From Solibacillus palustris (GTDB lineage: Bacteria; Bacillota; Bacilli; Bacillales_A; Planococcaceae), in NCBI RefSeq assembly GCF_022549215.1, contig NZ_JAKZFC010000001.1:310001-374000 (forward strand): a stretch of 64,000 nucleotides of DNA, in the 5' to 3' direction. The position numbers were made by a program, and so were the translations under genes. Position 1 is the first letter of the stretch; each line of letters opens with the position of its first letter. Under the pieces are notes generated by a model that did no database searches, was not told where the DNA came from, and saw only the letters and a list, made by a program, of their open reading frames with translations. Shown here one piece after another: positions 55,801 to 63,824 of this stretch.

Positions 55801-56355
55801 GGCAATGATTTCAGTGGATAGCTCCATTTTTACAAGAACATACGCAGCCACGATAATGAGAACAGCACGGATAAGCTGTTCTAAAACTTGCGAAATTGCA
55901 GTAGGGCGCATATCATCATAGCCTTGGAAAAATCCTCGATAGACCGCCATATAAGGTGCCACTAATAATGTCAATGCTACAACAATAAGGGCAAAGCGTG
56001 TTGATGGCCCCCCAAGCCAATCTGCTAAAACGTGAGAGAAGCTAAAGATAATCGTAAAGCTAAAAACCCCAAAGCAAATGGCTAATATACTTGCTGTAAG
56101 ATAAATCTTTTTGACCTGCCCAGCTTCACCTCGCGTATTTGCTTCGGCAATGAGCTTCGAGATTGCGAGTGGAATACCAGCTACTGATAGATACAGTGCC
56201 ACCATATATACTGGATACACAAGGCTGAAAATACCGAGTACCTCATCGCCCGCGATATTTTGCAGCGGAACACGGAAAATACTGCCTAATATTTTGGAAA
56301 GCAATGTAGCAATCGTTAAAATGAGCGTGCTTTTCACTAATGTGGATTGGCTCAT
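52849..56355 (-). CDS. Polysaccharide flippase fused to DUF5693 protein
   Basis: 1168 residues in one open frame. Residues 1-520 are a MATE/MVF-type lipid-linked polysaccharide flippase (SpoVB/Wzx-like) with 12-14 transmembrane helices. Residues 531-1168 form a DUF5693 protein: one N-terminal helix, a soluble outer domain of about 330 residues, and about nine C-terminal helices with RPRTKEFLIGFP. These are usually two genes (flippase like csaA, then DUF5693). The junction lies at a G5 run (54779-54783); one more G would end the flippase at 54755 and start DUF5693 at ATG 54765, an 11-base overlap. Either a true fusion or a recent/sequencing indel. Overlaps tagA (ATGA) and csaB, so this is one operon. 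Role: probably export and assembly of the SLH-binding wall polymer. Confidence 0.85.
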   Translation of the reverse strand: MSQSTLVKSTLILTIATLLSKILGSIFRVPLQNIAGDEVLGIFSLVYPVYMVALYLSVAGIPLAISKLIAEANTRGEAGQVKKIYLTASILAICFGVFSFTIIFSFSHVLADWLGGPSTRFALIVVALTLLVAPYMAVYRGFFQGYDDMRPTAISQVLEQLIRAVLIIVAAYVLVKMELSTEIIAGGVMIGSVLGALASLIYLRLRYQRSNVKVTSDEKYQSSDFSTWSGTILKISIPIAIGSVTMALFNFVDSFTATYSLKQIGITTQQEINYLYGLYGRGATLVQITTVFASSIILPLVPLITKKLAQNDVAGTRSVIEQTYRMTHLITWPAAMGLLALTLPLNLALYTNIEGSSMLAIINASAVFTSLTLVSTGILQGMNKAKLAAYIILVGVALKIVLNIVLIQQYGLEGAAWSTLIVYAVVFIVNTLFILRKIPFSAFNATILKIIISSIIMAVIVGLPTLWFDVANFGRMLALGYVFVAIAIGGVVYFALLWVLRAIHPEDLKRIPVLGKKLQLKERNGGNRTTMKNKRTWLWAAILILLLAGSIGFINRWNAEQNSHNYEVIIPYEEILTLSMESELSVDDILSELKDAGLTTVSLSPLSLKDLQNQNVLTIFEENELASMLRFTPYRDEVDVKKTGFYISIPENEHYQKLITNTIDVESTKIGDESFYFLASSDEFYDLDTPIGYDEQALQTIEQHNLLHVFRATNAETDEVNGKIVSQLVEMKNESTSGLLGMGEETIGFGQTSQPKFVDRLEEAGYFFYLIEGGPLKGEQAIARQTDYDIVRLHSIDINRQPTLTNQVMVERTVRAIKERNIKSIFYHLKTKGDVEENLELATDYLTDIQSAVPSSFTLGKPTTLDKVTIPSWSTAFILLAGVLFTYMMFSIIKCHPLRLVATVGMILLAVAYFLLDRLLFIQVFALIIAVLTPIYAVMSTAKGSRKIGNILVQYVKAIAISAIGIAIVVGLLNGNPFLTGIEAFRGVKLVYVIPIAGVIVLVIMQMYNIFENGSKHALTRTVKLVNMEVRYWHLLLFVVIAAVGVFYITRTGNSGTASALELALRQWLENTLYVRPRTKEFLIGFPFFVLALYVMGINRKLGSILLVPGVIGFLSIMNTFTHLHIPLDVSLLRTFYSVVFGFVIGLVFIGIYIVLAKLVKKAIARWS

Positions 56356-57092
56356 TGCTTTTTACCTTGTCCTTTAAATTTTAGTGCAAATACTTTCAAA
56401 GCGAATTGTGGAAGCACAAGCGCACGCTTCCAACGGCTAGGCTGTTTTAGGAGGCGGTATAGCCATTCTAAATTGAGCTTTTGCCAAACTATCGGTGCAC
56501 GTTTAACTGTACCAGCGATTACATCAAATGAACCGCCAATCCCCATAAAGACACCATGTGAAAATTTATCCATATTTTCAGAGATCCATTTTTCTTGGCG
56601 CGGCACACCTAGTGCTACAAAGATGAAATCAGGCTGTAGGGCCGCCGCTTCTTCGGCAATCGTATTGTTATTCCAATCAAAGAACCCATCATGATAGCCA
56701 ACAACCTCAACATTCGGATAATCACGCTGAATATTTGCCGCTGTTTTTTCGATCGTTTCCTTTTGCGCTCCAAGTAAATAAATTTTGTAATGCTTTTCTT
56801 GTCCAATTTTTAAAAGCTCTACCATTGTATCGTAGCCTGTCACACGCCCCGGTAAATCCTCGCCTAAAATCGAAGCCGCTTTCACAACACCAATTCCATC
56901 TGCGCATATATACGTTGCTTCATTAATATACTGGTTAAGTGTGTCATCTTCATTGGCGCGCATGACAATTTCCGGATTCGCCGTAATGACAAAGGTCTTT
57001 TCCTTGTGCTCAGCTCGCTGGGCAAGTAATTTCACAAAGCCTTGCTGATCGATATGTAGAAAGGGAACGCCCATAATCTGTACATGTCTCAT
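56352..57092 (-). CDS. tagA: WecG/TagA-family N-acetylmannosaminyltransferase
   Basis: Adds ManNAc to undecaprenyl-linked GlcNAc, the second step of wall-polymer linkage-unit synthesis. 246 residues from ATG 57092; upstream AAAGG is rather distant. Motifs TANPEIVMRAN, the catalytic-region Asp in ICADGIGVV, and VALGVPRQEKWI. First gene of the minus-strand cluster with the flippase-DUF5693 and csaB genes; UDP-ManNAc would come from mnaA at 26345. Symbol by homology; the polymer here is more likely an S-layer-binding polymer than classical teichoic acid. Confidence 0.88.
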   Translation of the reverse strand: MRHVQIMGVPFLHIDQQGFVKLLAQRAEHKEKTFVITANPEIVMRANEDDTLNQYINEATYICADGIGVVKAASILGEDLPGRVTGYDTMVELLKIGQEKHYKIYLLGAQKETIEKTAANIQRDYPNVEVVGYHDGFFDWNNNTIAEEAAALQPDFIFVALGVPRQEKWISENMDKFSHGVFMGIGGSFDVIAGTVKRAPIVWQKLNLEWLYRLLKQPSRWKRALVLPQFALKVFALKFKGQGKKQ

Positions 57093-57125
57093 ATTTTTTT
57101 GACAACCTTTCTTATATAAATACAA

Positions 57126-57833
57126 TTAACTGCCCCTTATCATACCACAAATTCTACATGGAAAAAATATGTCACAGGGGGAAATGGCTAGGTGCAGTTA
57201 ATCATTTGACGAGGAATCGAAGGGAAGGTTCTTATGAGCAGGTATATATAAAAAAATAATGAAAATTAGCGGATGTACAGGAAGAATTTACATTACAATT
57301 GCATTACAAGATTGACACTTATATTACTAAAAATAACAAATTGGTAGCGTATTTATGATGCTATTTTAAAGTAATTAACCTAAAAAGTTAGTATTTGGTT
57401 ATACGAAAGAATCAGAATAATAAAATTTTAAATTTACAATTTTATTAATTTTTTGCCGTATTTTGGTGTTTTATGTTATGAAATGGTTTAAAAAAGCCAC
57501 AATTCACCTAAAATTATGCATTAACATAATGCAAACTTTTCCAACATAAGGTATACTAGGTTTTGGATATGCCATAATTAGGGTTAGTAGGATATATTAT
57601 TATTTTTAACTTTTTGGTAATGTGGAATTATTTAAGAGTCGAAATATATCCTTGTTTTCTAAAATAATAGATGGTATATTATTGAAGTAATTAAATGTGC
57701 CAAATTGATACTCTTGTACCAATTTATGCTCATTTACTAAAAAAATCCCTTATTCAGCCGTTAGAGGTAGCTAAAACGCAATGCGTACTATTTCTGGATG
57801 GATAAACGGAAAATTTAGGAGGAAAAAAATAAA
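57126..57833 (+). promoter_or_regulatory. S-layer gene upstream region
   Basis: A 740-base AT-rich gap between the divergent tagA and S-layer genes. Visible: the palindrome TGCATTA-ACA-TAATGCA at 57517-57533; a -10-like TATACT at 57552-57557 just after it (no convincing -35); and a hairpin AAATTGATAC/GTACCAATTT at 57702-57725. The Shine-Dalgarno is AGGAGG at 57818. It suggests a long, structured leader typical of very abundant S-layer mRNAs. No open reading frame was found in it. Confidence 0.5.
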
Positions 57834-60800
57834 ATGGCAAAATCAAACAAAGGTCGTAAGTTATTTGCGACAACTGCAACTGCTGCATTAGTAGCATCTG
57901 CAATCGTACCAGTAGCTTCTGCTGCTCAAATTAATGACTTCAATTCAATTTCATCATACGCTCAAGAAGCGGTACAAGATTTAAACGATCGTGGAGTTAT
58001 TAAAGGTGACCAAAAAGGGAACTTCAACCCTAAAAACCCAATCACTCGTGCAGAAGCAGCTACAATTTTAGTTGGAGCTTTAGAATTAGAAGGTTCTGGT
58101 TCTACTAGCTTCACAGACGTGAAAAAATCTGCTTGGTACTATGAAGCAATCGATGCTGCAGTATCTAACGGAATTTTCCAAGGTCAAGGCGCTGGTAAAT
58201 TCAATCCATCTGCTAACTTAACTCGTTCTGAAGCGGCAATCATCCTTGTTGATGCTTTCGGTTTAGAAGGTTCTGCTGATCTTTCAGAATTCAAAGACAG
58301 CGCTAGCGTAAAATCATGGGCTGAAGAAGCTTTATCAATCGCAGTAGCTAACGGCGTTATGAAAGGCGACAACGGCAACTTAAAACCAAACGCTGCTATC
58401 TCTCGTCAAGACTTCGCTGTAATGTACCACCGTACAGAAGCTGCTGAAGGTACTGAAGAAGTATCAGGTTCAGTTAAAGCAATTAACTCTACTACTGTAG
58501 AAGTAACATTCCCAGAAGCAGTGACTGAATTAAATGAATTAAACTTCGCTATCGAAGGTTTAACAATTTCTAACAAAGTACTTAAACAAACGGATTCTAA
58601 AACTGTAGTATTAACAACTTCAGCTCAAACTGCTGACGTAGAATACACAGTAACTGTTAACGGTGAAGCTGTTGGCAAATTCAAAGGTGTATCTGCTGTA
58701 GTTCCAACTGCTGTTAAAACAGTTGTTGCTTCTCAACAAGGTATTATTGGTAAAGAAGTGACTTTAACTGCTGAAGTAACAGTTGCTGATGGCCAATCTA
58801 AAGCAGGTATCCCTGTAACTTTCAACATCGTTAACGGTGAAAAAACTAACGATAAAATTGAAGTTGTAGCGCATACTAACGATAAAGGTGTAGCAACATA
58901 CTCTTACACTCGTTACTATAATGGAATTGATGATGTAGTAGCTTACGCTACAAACAAATCAAGCGTTAAAGATAACGCAAAAGTATACTGGGCTTCTTCT
59001 CCTCAATTAACAATTAAAGAAGATAAAGCAGGTACAACAGTAGCTAACGGTGGTAAAAAGAGCTACCAAATCACTGGAGACAAAAACTCAGTTGTATTAG
59101 TAGCATTTGAAGAAAACTTAGACATCAAATCTAACAAAATCGCTGACGTTCAAGTAACTAGCGCTGTTGGTTATATCGATGAAGACGATAACTATAAACC
59201 ATATAGCAGTTCTAAAAAACTTACTCCTTATGAATTATCAACTGGAGCTGCACAATATGTAGTGGTTGAATTAGACAAAAAAGGTGAAGGTTCATTAATC
59301 ATCACTGGTAATGATGCTTCTGTAACTCCAATCGTTTATGAAGCTGCATCAATTGGTGATTTAGACCTTAAAAAACTAGATACAGCTCAAGCAAATCTTA
59401 AAAAACTAGATGTAGAGTACAGCCGCACTCTTCTTCAAGCTAAAGCTGATAAAGTTAAATTCGAGCAAAACGATAAGCTAGCTCTTGATGTAAAAGCATT
59501 AGGAACTGAAGATGCTGCTCAAGCTTCAGCATTAAAAACTGCAGGAACTGAAATTGACGAGAAAAATGATTTCGGTTTAGGTGGTCGTGAATACGAAGTA
59601 ACAGTTAGAACTAAAGATGGCGAATTAGCTTCTAAAGGATCTAAAGCTCATTTAGTATTCGAAGATATCAAAGGTGATATCCAAGTTATTATCGGTGATG
59701 TTGTATACAACGTTGAAGAAGATAAAGTTCTTTCAGCTCCAATTACAGTGGAGAAAGATGGAAAAGCTTCATTCCGCGTAATCGGTAAAGGTAAAGACTC
59801 TTATGCAACACCAACTGTATTCTTAAATACTGAAGGCAGTACTACTGATGTTAAACTTGATAAAAAAGATGTTCAAGTTAAAGCAGAAACTACTTACTTC
59901 ACAGCAGCTGATGTAGAAGAAGCAGTTATTAAAGTACTTAATGGTGAGTTTGGTACAGAAGTAACATCATTACAAGCTGGTAAAAAAGCATACGCTGTTT
60001 ATCAATCAGTGGATCAAAACGGATTCGCATATGGAACTGGTAAAACTTATGATGTAACATTCGAATTATCTAACACATTTGGTGAATTAGAAGTTACAGG
60101 TAAAGATGTTCAAAATGTAGGTAGAACTTATACTTACGAAACTACATCTGATGTAAATGGCCGCGCTGTAGTAGAATTCACTTCTAAATCAGCTACAACA
60201 GTAAGCATTGATATTTTAGGTTCAAGAAATGTTCTACCTACTAAAGTAGCAACTATGAAATTCACTCAATACGCAACAGGTGAAACAACTGGCGTAATTA
60301 CAGCTACTAACACAGAAGATGATACATTAACTATTGGTACAAATGTATACAGCTATGCTGATGCTAAGGAATATAAGCAAAATGGATCAAAAATCAACAA
60401 ATCTGAATTTGAAAAATTAATCGTTAAGGCAAATGCACGAGTATCTATTACAAAAGATGCTGATGGCAAATTAACATTTGATGTATTAAATGCAGCTGAT
60501 CCAGCTGATGTTCCTGTAACTGTTACATCTGCTGAAGCTGTTGATACAGATGGAAATAATATCGCTGATCAAATTAAATTAACATTCAGTAAAGATGTTG
60601 ATGAAGCTGTATTAACTGCTGCTTATCTTGGAGCTGTAACATTAACAGGTGGTACTGTAGGAACAACTGTTGTTGCTGATTCAAATAGCAAAGATAATAA
60701 AGTTACATTAGCTGTTACTGGTGCAACTGGTTTAGGTCTTGGTACATTAACAATGCCAGCTCTAGTTGACTTAGGTGTAGACGCTTCAGACTTTGCAAAA

Positions 60801-61490
60801 TATACAACTTCTTTAGGTACTGCAGTAGCTCCTACATTAGTAGCTGCTACTTCTACTCCAACTCCTGGAACAGCTGTTAAACAAGTTGAGACATTAACTA
60901 TTGATGCGAACGCTGCAGTTAATACTGGAGATGCAATTGTTACTGTTAAAGCTGCTGGCTTTAATGGCGGAGCTCCATTAGACATTAATGTACGTGTTGA
61001 AGTTGGTCAAGATGCAGATACAGTAGCTGCTTCTGTAGTAAAAGCATTAAAAGCTAACTCAACAGTTACAGGATTCTTCACTGTTACAGGTACTGCAGAT
61101 GAAGTTATCTTAACTGCTAACACAGCAGCTGGTGATGATTCAACAATGAACATTGCAATTGCTGGTGGTTCACATAATGTAGTTACAGGTGTAGCTGCTT
61201 CAGTTGATACAAAAGCTGGTGAATTAACTGCAGAAACAGTTGATGTTAAAATTACAACTGGTGCAACAAATGCAGGTACTGTAACTGCTACAGTAACTGA
61301 TGGTGCATCTAGTAAAACAGTTACATTCCAAGTTGCTGCAAATGATACAGCTAATCAAGTTGCTACTAAATTAGCAATTGCGTTATCAGCTGATTCTCGT
61401 TACGTTATTACTCAAACAGCTCTTGATACAGTTACTTTAACTAACAAAACTGCTGGTACTGCACCTGCTACTACTGTAACTGTTAAATAA
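57834..61490 (+). CDS. S-layer protein with three SLH domains
   Basis: Major surface-lattice protein, 1218 residues. Signal peptide of about 30 residues, cut after VPVASA. Three SLH domains at about 33-82, 92-142 and 152-201; the wall-binding motif reads TRAE, TRSE and SRQD, so the third is diverged. The SLH repeats bind pyruvylated wall polymer (see csaB). From 205 on are beta-rich Ig-like domains. The C-terminus has two related copies of one domain, about 1018-1115 and 1129-1218. The start MAKSNKGRKLFA resembles Lysinibacillus S-layer proteins such as SbpA. Codon use is strongly biased towards T- and A-ending codons, fitting very high expression. Confidence 0.95.
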   Translation: MAKSNKGRKLFATTATAALVASAIVPVASAAQINDFNSISSYAQEAVQDLNDRGVIKGDQKGNFNPKNPITRAEAATILVGALELEGSGSTSFTDVKKSAWYYEAIDAAVSNGIFQGQGAGKFNPSANLTRSEAAIILVDAFGLEGSADLSEFKDSASVKSWAEEALSIAVANGVMKGDNGNLKPNAAISRQDFAVMYHRTEAAEGTEEVSGSVKAINSTTVEVTFPEAVTELNELNFAIEGLTISNKVLKQTDSKTVVLTTSAQTADVEYTVTVNGEAVGKFKGVSAVVPTAVKTVVASQQGIIGKEVTLTAEVTVADGQSKAGIPVTFNIVNGEKTNDKIEVVAHTNDKGVATYSYTRYYNGIDDVVAYATNKSSVKDNAKVYWASSPQLTIKEDKAGTTVANGGKKSYQITGDKNSVVLVAFEENLDIKSNKIADVQVTSAVGYIDEDDNYKPYSSSKKLTPYELSTGAAQYVVVELDKKGEGSLIITGNDASVTPIVYEAASIGDLDLKKLDTAQANLKKLDVEYSRTLLQAKADKVKFEQNDKLALDVKALGTEDAAQASALKTAGTEIDEKNDFGLGGREYEVTVRTKDGELASKGSKAHLVFEDIKGDIQVIIGDVVYNVEEDKVLSAPITVEKDGKASFRVIGKGKDSYATPTVFLNTEGSTTDVKLDKKDVQVKAETTYFTAADVEEAVIKVLNGEFGTEVTSLQAGKKAYAVYQSVDQNGFAYGTGKTYDVTFELSNTFGELEVTGKDVQNVGRTYTYETTSDVNGRAVVEFTSKSATTVSIDILGSRNVLPTKVATMKFTQYATGETTGVITATNTEDDTLTIGTNVYSYADAKEYKQNGSKINKSEFEKLIVKANARVSITKDADGKLTFDVLNAADPADVPVTVTSAEAVDTDGNNIADQIKLTFSKDVDEAVLTAAYLGAVTLTGGTVGTTVVADSNSKDNKVTLAVTGATGLGLGTLTMPALVDLGVDASDFAKYTTSLGTAVAPTLVAATSTPTPGTAVKQVETLTIDANAAVNTGDAIVTVKAAGFNGGAPLDINVRVEVGQDADTVAASVVKALKANSTVTGFFTVTGTADEVILTANTAAGDDSTMNIAIAGGSHNVVTGVAASVDTKAGELTAETVDVKITTGATNAGTVTATVTDGASSKTVTFQVAANDTANQVATKLAIALSADSRYVITQTALDTVTLTNKTAGTAPATTVTVK

Positions 61491-61567
61491 TTAACTTCGA
61501 AAGTTAATTATCGTGTACTAAACGCATTATAATTTTGACAAATCAATAGATTATCAGAATGATATAG

Positions 61568-61613
61568 AAAGTCCTTGTATGAGAGAAATCTTGTGCAAGG
61601 ACTTTTCTTTTTG
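61568..61613 (+). terminator. S-layer gene terminator (copy A of a duplicated segment)
   Basis: AAGTCCTTG and CAAGGACTT pair perfectly, followed by TTCTTTTT. The sequence from here to about 61780 is repeated in diverged form at 63641-63815. Confidence 0.8.
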
Positions 61614-61729
61614 TCCTTCAGCCTCGCTCATGTTGAGTTCTGTAACATTCATAAATGGCGGAACACTTATAGCATGTATCAACCTCACAACAATTAAAGC
61701 TTCACCAGTAGAGATTTAAATGAGGAATA

Positions 61730-61782
61730 TCTAAAAAAGCCTTTTATTCCAATGTTGGGAACGAAGGGTTTTTTTATTGGAT
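61730..61782. terminator. Second hairpin in segment A
   Basis: CCTTTTATTCCA pairs imperfectly with TGGGAACGAAGG, then T7. The equivalent at 63760-63805 reads CCTTTCATTCCA. It could terminate the minus-strand remnant or read-through. Confidence 0.4.
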
Positions 61783-61820
61783 ATTAATCTAACTGTAGTT
61801 TTAAATTTGCTCTGTCTTCA

Positions 61821-62231
61821 CTAAATTGCTTCTTGGATATACCAGTTAAGACGAGGCTCTTTTATTTGCATTTTATCTATATTAATAGACAGGTTCTTTA
61901 AGTATCTAAACATATCTGCAATGGAAACCTGTGGATTGAACCATAGATAGTGAGATATTTCTTTTTCCTTTTCAAAATAAGGTAACGTTTGTTGTATTGA
62001 AAAGTTAATACTATATGTCCCTAACCATTCTTCAAAATACTGGACTTTTTGTCGGTCTTTGTGAAGCACGTTAAGTGTTAGTGCAAACTCATTTAATTGA
62101 AGAGAAAAGAATAGAAGAGAAGCAAAGTGAAGTACCCGCAAAAAAAAATCAGCTAGTAGATGTAGTGTTGGAGAGAAAGGGGAGTCAGATGTTCTCAGTA
62201 AGACGTGTACGATCGCCAGAAGATACGGCAA
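61821..62231 (-). pseudogene. Chimeric hypothetical reading frame, probably a gene remnant
   Basis: 136 codons, of two unrelated parts. The C-terminal 90 or so residues (61821 to about 62095) look like a real soluble protein (aromatic-rich, KEKEISHYLWFNPQVS), without a family I can name. The N-terminal 45 are the antisense of the radC remnant on the other strand and read as leucine-rich noise. So a true gene was probably cut by the radC segment, losing its start. Confidence 0.4.
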
Positions 62232-62254
62232 ACATCATTGTACATAGAAAATAA
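62096..62254 (+). pseudogene. RadC-like (JAB domain) remnant, copy A
   Basis: The frame reads IEEKRIEEKQSEVPAKK, then QLVDVVL and VRRVRSPEDTANII, and stops. It matches the start of the second copy at 63825. The start codon is ATT where copy B has ATG, and the protein ends before the JAB catalytic domain, so this copy is dead. RadC-like genes of this kind often travel with mobile elements. Confidence 0.6.
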
Positions 62255-62277
62255 TTTGCATACAATCATTAAGTTGA

Positions 62278-62639
62278 TACAGGAGCATAATCAGAATTTT
62301 ATTACAGAAGAGGTCGGATTATGGAGATTGGGGTTTACCTGGTGGAGCAATGGAACCAGGAGAGCCAATTGAAGAAACAATGATTCGTGAGGTAAGAGAA
62401 GGGGCAGGAATAAGTATTAAAGAATTTGATTTTCTTTCTGTTTATATGGGGAAAAGAATGATGTACAAATATCCTGATGGTAACGAAGTGGTTTTCGTAA
62501 TGTTTTTTTTGAAGTAAAAATCGATGAACAAGGAATACTGTTAAATGATGGTGAAACATTGGATTATCAAGATAAATACAATGAATGGTTCAACAAGATT
62601 TTGATAATGTTGGAATTTATAGTGTTCTGTGAGTTATGA
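62278..62639 (+). pseudogene. Nudix hydrolase pseudogene
   Basis: A frame reading RILLQKRSDYGDWGLPGG, then a Nudix box, runs to a T8 tract (62503-62510), where it shifts; the continuation FFEVKIDEQG lies in another frame up to 62639. The box reads GAMEPGE...REVREGAG, with Gly in place of one catalytic Glu of REVxEE. The N-terminus is also missing. Three separate lesions show it is inactive. Confidence 0.75.
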
Positions 62640-62703
62640 TATACCATAATTTCCATATTTAGTGTATAATATAATTTAGAAACTATAATAGGAGTGATGA
62701 AAT

Positions 62704-63537
62704 TTGGATAAAAAGATGTTTGGAAAAGTCAGAAAAGGTATTGCTTCAACGATTGTTGCTAGTCTTTTAATATTTTCACAAACGGCTGTATCTGAAGCTG
62801 CTGTAGTATCGAAAAAAGTTGAGACTAGCCCACAAATTAAGATTCTAAATAATAATGTTCAAGTGTCTGGTAATGTTGGTCCAATCGTTATCGATGGAAC
62901 TACTTATTTACCTGTGCGTTCCTTGTCGAATGTACTTAACAAAAATGTTCGTTGGGATGGACCAACTAAATCTATTTTTATTACGGATACAGTGGACCCA
63001 AATGAATCAAAGAATGAAATTTATAATTTAGAAAAATTTATTAAAACTCAGGAAGCTAAAATTACTGATTTTGAAAGTTCAATTAAATCCAAAGATACTA
63101 AAATTACAGAGTTAGAAAACTCAAGTAAATCCAAAGATGCAAAAATTTTAGAATTAGAAAATGCAATTAAAGCAAAAGATGCTAGAATTGCTGAATTGGA
63201 AAAGAAATCTAGTACTTCCCTAAAAGATTTACAAAATCAATTGAATAAAGACTACGATGATTGGAGTGATTTGGCATTTGATATTACACTCAAAGGAGAT
63301 AAGGATGATATTGATGTCGAAATCGAAATTGATTTAGGTAAAAATAGTTATTATAAAGAGTGGAATGCACTATCGGATTCAACAGTTAAAAAATTCATAA
63401 CTTATATCGTTGAAGATATTTGGGATGAATATGAAGATGCTGAAATCACGGGTGAAGTGATTGATATTGATGAAGATGATACATTAGTTACATTCTCTGG
63501 TAAAGATGAGAAATTGGAAAAATTTAAACGATACTAA
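62704..63537 (+). CDS. Secreted stalk-domain protein with coiled-coil repeats
   Basis: 277 residues from TTG 62704 (AGGAGTGATG ahead). Signal peptide (to about residue 32, after SEAA), then a copper-amine-oxidase-N-like stalk domain with VIDGTTYLPVRSL, common in surface proteins of this group. Next come four 14-residue coiled-coil repeats (about residues 113-168; units such as KSKDAKILELENAI), and an acidic C-terminal domain of about 100 residues that I do not recognise. No membrane anchor or LPxTG sorting signal, so it is secreted or wall-associated. Confidence 0.8.
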   Translation: MDKKMFGKVRKGIASTIVASLLIFSQTAVSEAAVVSKKVETSPQIKILNNNVQVSGNVGPIVIDGTTYLPVRSLSNVLNKNVRWDGPTKSIFITDTVDPNESKNEIYNLEKFIKTQEAKITDFESSIKSKDTKITELENSSKSKDAKILELENAIKAKDARIAELEKKSSTSLKDLQNQLNKDYDDWSDLAFDITLKGDKDDIDVEIEIDLGKNSYYKEWNALSDSTVKKFITYIVEDIWDEYEDAEITGEVIDIDEDDTLVTFSGKDEKLEKFKRY

Positions 63538-63640
63538 GAATAATGAGTAACTACCAACAATAGATATCGTGTACCAGGTTCACAAATAACTTTGATAATT
63601 ACCTGTAGTTTATGAAAATATAGTGAATGTTGTTAGTTGA

Positions 63641-63815
63641 GGGAAGTCCTTTGCGAGAGTAATCTTGCATGGGGCTTTTCTTTTGCGCTCCTTGCCTTAG
63701 CTCCTGTCGAGAGCCGTAACAACTCGACTTTCAAATGGTTAAAATAATTATGAAGCAATGTATTAATGCCTTTCATTCCAATATGGAGTAAAGGGCTATT
63801 TTTCATTTTGAAGGA
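63641..63815. repeat. Terminator segment, copy B (duplicate of 61568-61782)
   Basis: AGTCCTTTGCGAGAG, then ATCTTGCAT and GGGCTTTTCTTTT, correspond block by block to copy A, followed by TAGCTCCTGTCGAG and the second hairpin. The stem is weaker than in copy A. Both copies sit between a surface-protein gene and a radC-like gene. Confidence 0.55.
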
Positions 63816-63824
63816 GGAATTCAT

